Below are positions 59,333-64,000 of a stretch of 64,000 nt of DNA, piece by piece; the stretch's first letter is position 1, and the number at the start of each line of letters is the position of its first letter. The position numbers and the translations under genes are program-made. The notes under the pieces are model-generated. The model was not told the DNA's origin. It did no database searches and saw only the letters and a program-made list of their open reading frames with translations. Source of the stretch: Vitrella brassicaformis (taxonomy: Eukaryota > Sar > Vitrellaceae); contig CDMY01000770.1 in assembly GCA_001179505.1 (NCBI GenBank), positions 146,298-210,297 of the forward strand, in the 5' to 3' direction.

Positions 59333-60457
59333 TCATCTCAGCGCCATCCCACTGTTGATGACACCGTCCGCCAGCTCGAAGTGGCTCAGCACGGCACGCC
59401 AGCGGGGCATCGACTCCGGGAACCGGTCGGCCAGCGGCTGAAACAAATTGCCATTCTCAGGTCGCTCGGTCGTCAACAGACTGATGTTGCGCCCACTCAC
59501 CCAGAGATGGGCAGCGACGGTCTCGTTGGGCCGGAAGCCGCTCACAATCACGTCACGACGGTATGCTGGGTTGGCGTGATGCAGATTGCCGTCGTCCAAG
59601 CGGTAGTCGACAGCGATTCCCCCCTGCTGCTCGGTCATGGGCTCAGTCAGCAGACGGAGATAGCGGTCGTTATTGTGGCTGATGGCTTCACATAGCACCC
59701 TCCTGTCGTACCCCCCCTCCTCACGGCACCACCGCTCGAGCAGCGTGCGCAGGAGGAACGACGAGAAGAAGGGGAAAAGCAAGTGGTCCGATCGGATGAC
59801 CGGATCGCTCCGCTTGTAGCAGCTGCGATAGTCATGGTCGTCTGGCAGCTCACCCAACGGCACCACACGGAACGACTCATTGCCGATCCGATACGCCCCG
59901 TCGATGCCTTGCTGCAGCGCCAGGTTGGTCCCCTGGTGTGTGAGGCTGTGGCCGATGGTCTTGTAGAGGGCCATGATGAGCGGCAGCTGGTGGAAGGCTG
60001 TTGGGGAGGGCAGCGCATTAGCCGACAGCCGCAGCGGCAGAGTGGCATTGGGTGTGAGCCGATGAATGGCGGCCAGCCGAATGAACCTCCCCATCGCTCG
60101 CCACTCGCCGCCACTGCCCTGCTCCAGCACATGCAACACCTTCAAGCCGTTCCGCAGAGCTCGACGCTTGGCTCGACGGCTTGCGCACTGAAACACGTCG
60201 AAAACCAGCACGTCCTCGAGCTCCAGACGACGGATGACCACCTCTATGCGCTGCTTGACGAGTGTGAGCATCTCGTCCACTATGGCGCGATTGCTGTCGT
60301 CGATCTGTGCACGGAGCTTGTTTCGTCTGGCGGGGTCGGGTGACATGGCCATGTCTGCCGCCTTGGTGATGGCAAGGTCGCGCAGAGAGGGGACTGCCGG
60401 AGGGGCGGCGGGGGGCTGGGGAGTGGTGGGACGCATCTGATGCGATGACGACGCCAT
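59333..60457 (-). CDS. Intronless 374-residue protein of unknown function between direct repeats
   Basis: A single uninterrupted frame starts MASSSHQMRPTTPQ and ends VINSGMALR. The other multi-kilobase genes here are all spliced, so lack of introns over 1.1 kb is unusual. The N-terminus is Pro-rich, then helical (SNRAIVDEMLTLVKQRIEVV, RAKRRALRNGLKVLHVLEQ). The middle has ALYKTIGHSLTHQGTNLALQ and LLFPFFSSFLLRTLLERWC. The C-terminus has YRRDVIVSGFRPNETVAAHL and VSGRNISLLTTERPEN. I recognise no catalytic motif or mobile-element enzyme (no transposase DDE pattern or reverse-transcriptase YxDD). The flanking 92-bp direct repeats raise the possibility of a transposed or retrocopied gene. Converges on DHPS at 346 bp. 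Confidence 0.7.
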   Translation of the reverse strand: MASSSHQMRPTTPQPPAAPPAVPSLRDLAITKAADMAMSPDPARRNKLRAQIDDSNRAIVDEMLTLVKQRIEVVIRRLELEDVLVFDVFQCASRRAKRRALRNGLKVLHVLEQGSGGEWRAMGRFIRLAAIHRLTPNATLPLRLSANALPSPTAFHQLPLIMALYKTIGHSLTHQGTNLALQQGIDGAYRIGNESFRVVPLGELPDDHDYRSCYKRSDPVIRSDHLLFPFFSSFLLRTLLERWCREEGGYDRRVLCEAISHNNDRYLRLLTEPMTEQQGGIAVDYRLDDGNLHHANPAYRRDVIVSGFRPNETVAAHLWVSGRNISLLTTERPENGNLFQPLADRFPESMPRWRAVLSHFELADGVINSGMALR

Positions 60458-60958
60458 CGGTGAGTGAGAGATCTGAATGAATCAAAAGTGGAAGGACACA
60501 CAAACGAGTGAATGGCAATCAGTCAGACGAGAGCCATGGGAGGGCGGGATGCTCTGCTCACCTGAGACAGGCACTGTGACAGCAAAGAGGCGGGGGGAGC
60601 GAGCCGTGGTGAATGAATGACTCTGCAGACAGACAGCACAGGCGTCCTGCAGCACCCGCCAGACTGATTGACACGCCGCTTTGCCTCACCGATGTCAGTC
60701 GATGCGATGACGAGTGAGCCACCGACCGCCGCCAATCGATGGCCACCAGCACCTCAGAGTGATGCCCTCGCCGATGAGCGACGCAGCTCTGCTCAGACAC
60801 ACCAGCAGCAGCTGTGTGAAGCATTGTCAGTCGTCCTTTGTTTCTCTCGCTGCCCTCTCACCTTCGATGAGCGAACAAAAGCCTTCAAAATCTCACTCGA
60901 CGAGAAGAGCTCGCTGTCGAATCAGTTCAACTGCCGCCGCCGTCAACCTCGAGAATGA

Positions 60959-61050
60959 TTGATGGTGTGGACTGGTGTGTAATTATCGCTTGTGGAGTGG
61001 GAAACCGGGATGTCATGACTTCACGCATGCAGACATTCATTGACCGATCA
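60959..61050. repeat. 92-bp direct repeat, right copy
   Basis: Same orientation as 59084-59175, 90 of 92 positions identical. The intervening segment is 1,783 bp. The flanks immediately outside the two copies show no shared target-duplication word that I can see. Confidence 0.95.
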
Positions 61051-64000
61051 GTGTACGCATAACCTCACAATGTGTTGTGTCCGTCACACGCAACCCATGC
61101 CACACACACACACACACACACACACATGCAGCCAGGCAGCCAGTCAGGCGGTCTCGCTAAGCACTAGCAGCACCACACACAGGAAGTGAAAACCGTCATC
61201 CGTCCATCGACATCTGCACGCACGTGTGTAGGTAGCCGTCCCGTCAGTCAGCCTCAAGGGCGGGTGCACTCATCCATCACATCGGCCATGAGCACGGAGG
61301 AAAGATCGAAGGGGTGACATTCTGACGACAAATATGCAGCAGCACCAGGCAACAACAGCACCAGGAGCAAGTGTCTCGACGTGCACGCAGACCAACGCCA
61401 GCAGCCAAGAGGAACGGGCAAGCAAAAAGTCGACCCGAGTAGCCGACACCAATGAATGAATGAGTGTGACAAGGGAAAAGCTCTTTCTTATCCTCACGAG
61501 TGTGCCCTCCGTGAGTGGTGTGTCGTGCCCCAGCACTCGACGAACACTCCTGAATCAGAGGGGCCGTCGAATGCAGACAGTCAACACACCACACACAGGT
61601 CCGTGTCTGTCTGTCTGTCTGTTGTGTTGCGTTGTGTCCGAATTAGCACCTCTAGACAAGGGCCAGCTACCAAGGACACCTCCCCTCCCTCTACCTCTCC
61701 CTCAGGCAGGCAGTCCAAAACAGTCGGCGGTCAAAAATGCTCCATCGAACACTCAAACGATGCCCTGCCCTGCCCGCCCTGCCGTCCATCCGGCCCCTCT
61801 TGATTGCAAGTAACGTAAACAAACACAACACTACACAGAACACAACACAACACCAAACCACAACACGCACCTCCTTCCTCTGGGATCTCATCCACACATA
61901 GACACTCACTCACTCCATGGTCCATCCATCCGTCCGTCCGTCTATCGCTTTGCGTCAGGTCATTCACTCATCCGATGAAAAAACCTCAACCGATATATCA
62001 AACCGCCGTTCGTCCATGTCCCTCTCTCCGTCCGAAGACACACGTGTTGCAGATGCACGAGCCACTCAGTCAGTCTGCAATGGTCGATCAGGCAGGCAGG
62101 CAGGCAGGCAGGCAGGGGAGAGAAACAACACACCAGATGAAGTGAGGCAGCCAAAACTACGATGGGTGGTGTGGAGTCTCAAGTAGGTATCAACGAGATC
62201 GAGATGCATTCAGCAGGCAGGCAGGGAGCCACAATGAGCGAGCAAGTCATTAGGTGGGCATGATAGCATTAATGAAGGCAAGAAGCAAGCAGGGAGGAGC
62301 GAGCGAGGGACATCGGCAGACAGGGACGTAGGTGTGCTCAAGTGTCGCTCGAACAGACAGGACGGCTACGTGACGACAGTCAGCAAAAGATGTGTGCACT
62401 CACACCCGCCCACCCACGCGCACATGTCCGTCAGCACACACAGGCAGGGAAAAACGGCAAAACCACCACACACACACACACACGCACCCACACAGATGCA
62501 AACTGTCGACACCGCCTCTCCTCTCCTCTCTATGCAGCCGACCAGCGATCCGCAGACAGACAGACAGACAGACAGACAGAAAGTCAATTCAGCCAATCTC
62601 CCAGGCAGTGTGGCAGCCACGCACTCATTCGTGCACACCCACACAGCGTGCCAGCCACAGCTGCCAGCAACCAATCTGTCGGTCGGTCGGTCAGTCAACA
62701 AACATACCTACCTACACTGCAAACACACGCACACAAGTACGTCCACACACACACACGTCGTCAGGCAACACGCAGTTTTTTGCTGTTTTTGGTCTTTTGT
62801 TGTTTTTGGCATCACCGGCCGGCTATTTAAATACCAACACCTCCCCTCTCCTCTCCTCTCCTCTCTCAGTGAGTCAGTTAGTTAGTCCCCTACACACACA
62901 GCCACCTGGCCCTTAGTGCACGGAAAAAGGGGCCGCCTCGCTCCATCCATCCGGCCAGCCATCCGAATTCTCGACAATGACCGTGCGCGTGTATCTATCT
63001 CCTCTTCCTCTCCTCTCTGGTCAGCCAGTAAGTGCCTGTCGGTGACAGAAAATAGCAAGCCAGTTAGTTGGTTGTTCAAGGCAGACGCAGTACGCAGGTA
63101 GCTAAAGGCAGGCAGGGAGGCAGGGAGGTAGGCAGGCGCAAAAAGTCCGTCGCCCTGTGTGTGTGTGTGCGTTTCTTGTTGTTACGGTACGGTCGGCAGC
63201 TCCCATCATTGCTATACCTTCCACTCGGTACGTATCCCTCTCTGTCCCTCTCTGCTTGCCCGACACCACACACATGCACATGCACATGCACCCGGCACCG
63301 TCATTAAAAAAGCAAACGACACAGCACATTCACTGGCCCCCATTTCCCGTTAGATAGACAGACATACACACAGGGAGAGACGTACGTGACATACGGCAGC
63401 AGGCGAGGAGAGACGAGACAGCCGAAGATGCTGTGCTGCGCTGTCCCCTGGTTGTATGCGCATGCAATGCACTCAACAACCACACAACCACCACACCACA
63501 CGACACAGACATGCACCGTACGTATCGCATCGCATCATGTTGTCTCTTTCTTTCTCTCTTTGTTCTCTTCTCTTCTTGAAAGTCAGCCTGTTGAAAGCTT
63601 CCCTTCCACCATCGCTCGCTCGCAGTTAGTCGGTCAGTCAGCATTAAATACCGCGCCACAGATAGACAGATACGTACTCAGACAGACAGACACACAGACA
63701 CAGACAGACAGACAGACAGACGTACGAACACAGGGAGAGAGACACACCCGGACGCACCGCATCGGGGGGGAGGATAGCACAGCACAGCACAGTACAGCAG
63801 TGGCCACTGCACTGCGCCAGTCCGCCTGTCCATCCCTCCATCGATCTGTGCGTGCGTGTGTGTGCTCCCTCTCTCCTCTCGCCATTGTAAACTACAAATA
63901 GACACACGCAGGCAGCCACGCAGCCAGCCAGACATCCCTCTCTCTCTCTCTCTCTCTCATGGTGTGCTGTTTGTGTGTCTTTTGTTCTGGAGCACAGCAC
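61051..64000. other. Gene-poor, microsatellite-rich region
   Basis: About 3 kb without any exon chain that I can support. Simple repeats are dense: CA run (61101-61125), CAGG run (62091-62116), CA (62468-62482), GACA (62559-62582), CTCCT (62838-62863), TGTG (63157-63170), GACA (63680-63722) and TC (63935-63958). Short ORFs here are translations of these repeats (His/Thr/Gln or Ser/Val/Cys-rich). A non-coding RNA or distal UTR cannot be excluded. Confidence 0.6.

Noticed and set aside
62091-62590. Regularly spaced short repeats resembling an array
   Set aside because: These are perfect tetranucleotide microsatellites (CAGG, GACA) without unique spacers, not a CRISPR array.
62334-63901. Several overlapping ORFs of 110-183 residues
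   Set aside because: They are translations of CA, GACA and TC repeats in all frames, with no start context, splice pattern or similarity.

Overview
This is nuclear DNA from a protist. Genes are split by many short introns (mostly about 40-150 bp) with GT-AG ends, and the intron 3' ends are often TG- or TGTC-rich microsatellite runs ending in CAG or TAG. There is no operon structure and there are no bacterial ribosome binding sites. Eukaryote-specific families are present: CLPTM1, deoxyhypusine synthase, F-box/Kelch, RING with a ubiquitin-interacting-like motif, TLDc, and an armadillo-repeat protein resembling the radial-spoke protein RSPH14. Intron style, moderately high GC, low-complexity tails and secreted TLDc-type and repeat proteins fit a photosynthetic alveolate such as the chromerid Vitrella. 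That assignment is inference; no marker gene in the window proves it.

Layout: I support 21 protein genes. In order they are: partial unknown (-, 1-600); armadillo-repeat protein (+, 838-3630); ABM-like dimeric barrel protein (-, 4081-4578); CLPTM1 (+, 4904-7563); membrane/coiled-coil protein (-, 8368-10763); kinase-like protein with basic tail (+, 11183-14267); degenerate rRNA-methylase-like gene (-, 14582-15310); double TLDc-like secreted protein (+, 15727-17662); F-box-like protein (+, 19285-21526); RING protein (-, 22382-25060); large helical-repeat protein with poly-basic tail (-, 25135-28892); small CREST-like membrane protein (+, 29467-30159); 3'-5' exonuclease (-, 30814-33047); membrane protein (+, 33365-35320); giant secreted or anchored protein of about 10.7 kb (-, 35897-46594); secreted Cys-rich protein (+, 47008-49009); probable organelle-targeted protein (-, 49387-50093); polytopic membrane protein (+, 50230-52639); F-box/Kelch protein (-, 53484-56756); deoxyhypusine synthase (+, 56882-58986); intronless unknown ORF (-, 59333-60457). 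From 61 kb to the end I see only microsatellite-rich non-coding DNA. A 300-N gap lies inside a DHPS intron.

The genes do not form one pathway. The striking organisation is that 18 of 20 neighbouring gene pairs change strand, giving divergent pairs with short shared 5' regions (125 and 136 bp at the tightest) alternating with convergent pairs.

Three things most deserve a second look. First, the kinase-like gene has its conserved subdomains in a non-standard order (I-V, then IX-XI, then VIb-VIII). Second, an intronless ORF sits between two 92-bp direct repeats that differ at only two positions. Third, single-base frameshifts recur in short homopolymers across at least six otherwise well-formed genes, which looks like sequence error but could mean decay in some. 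No described mobile element, CRISPR array, rRNA or tRNA was found.
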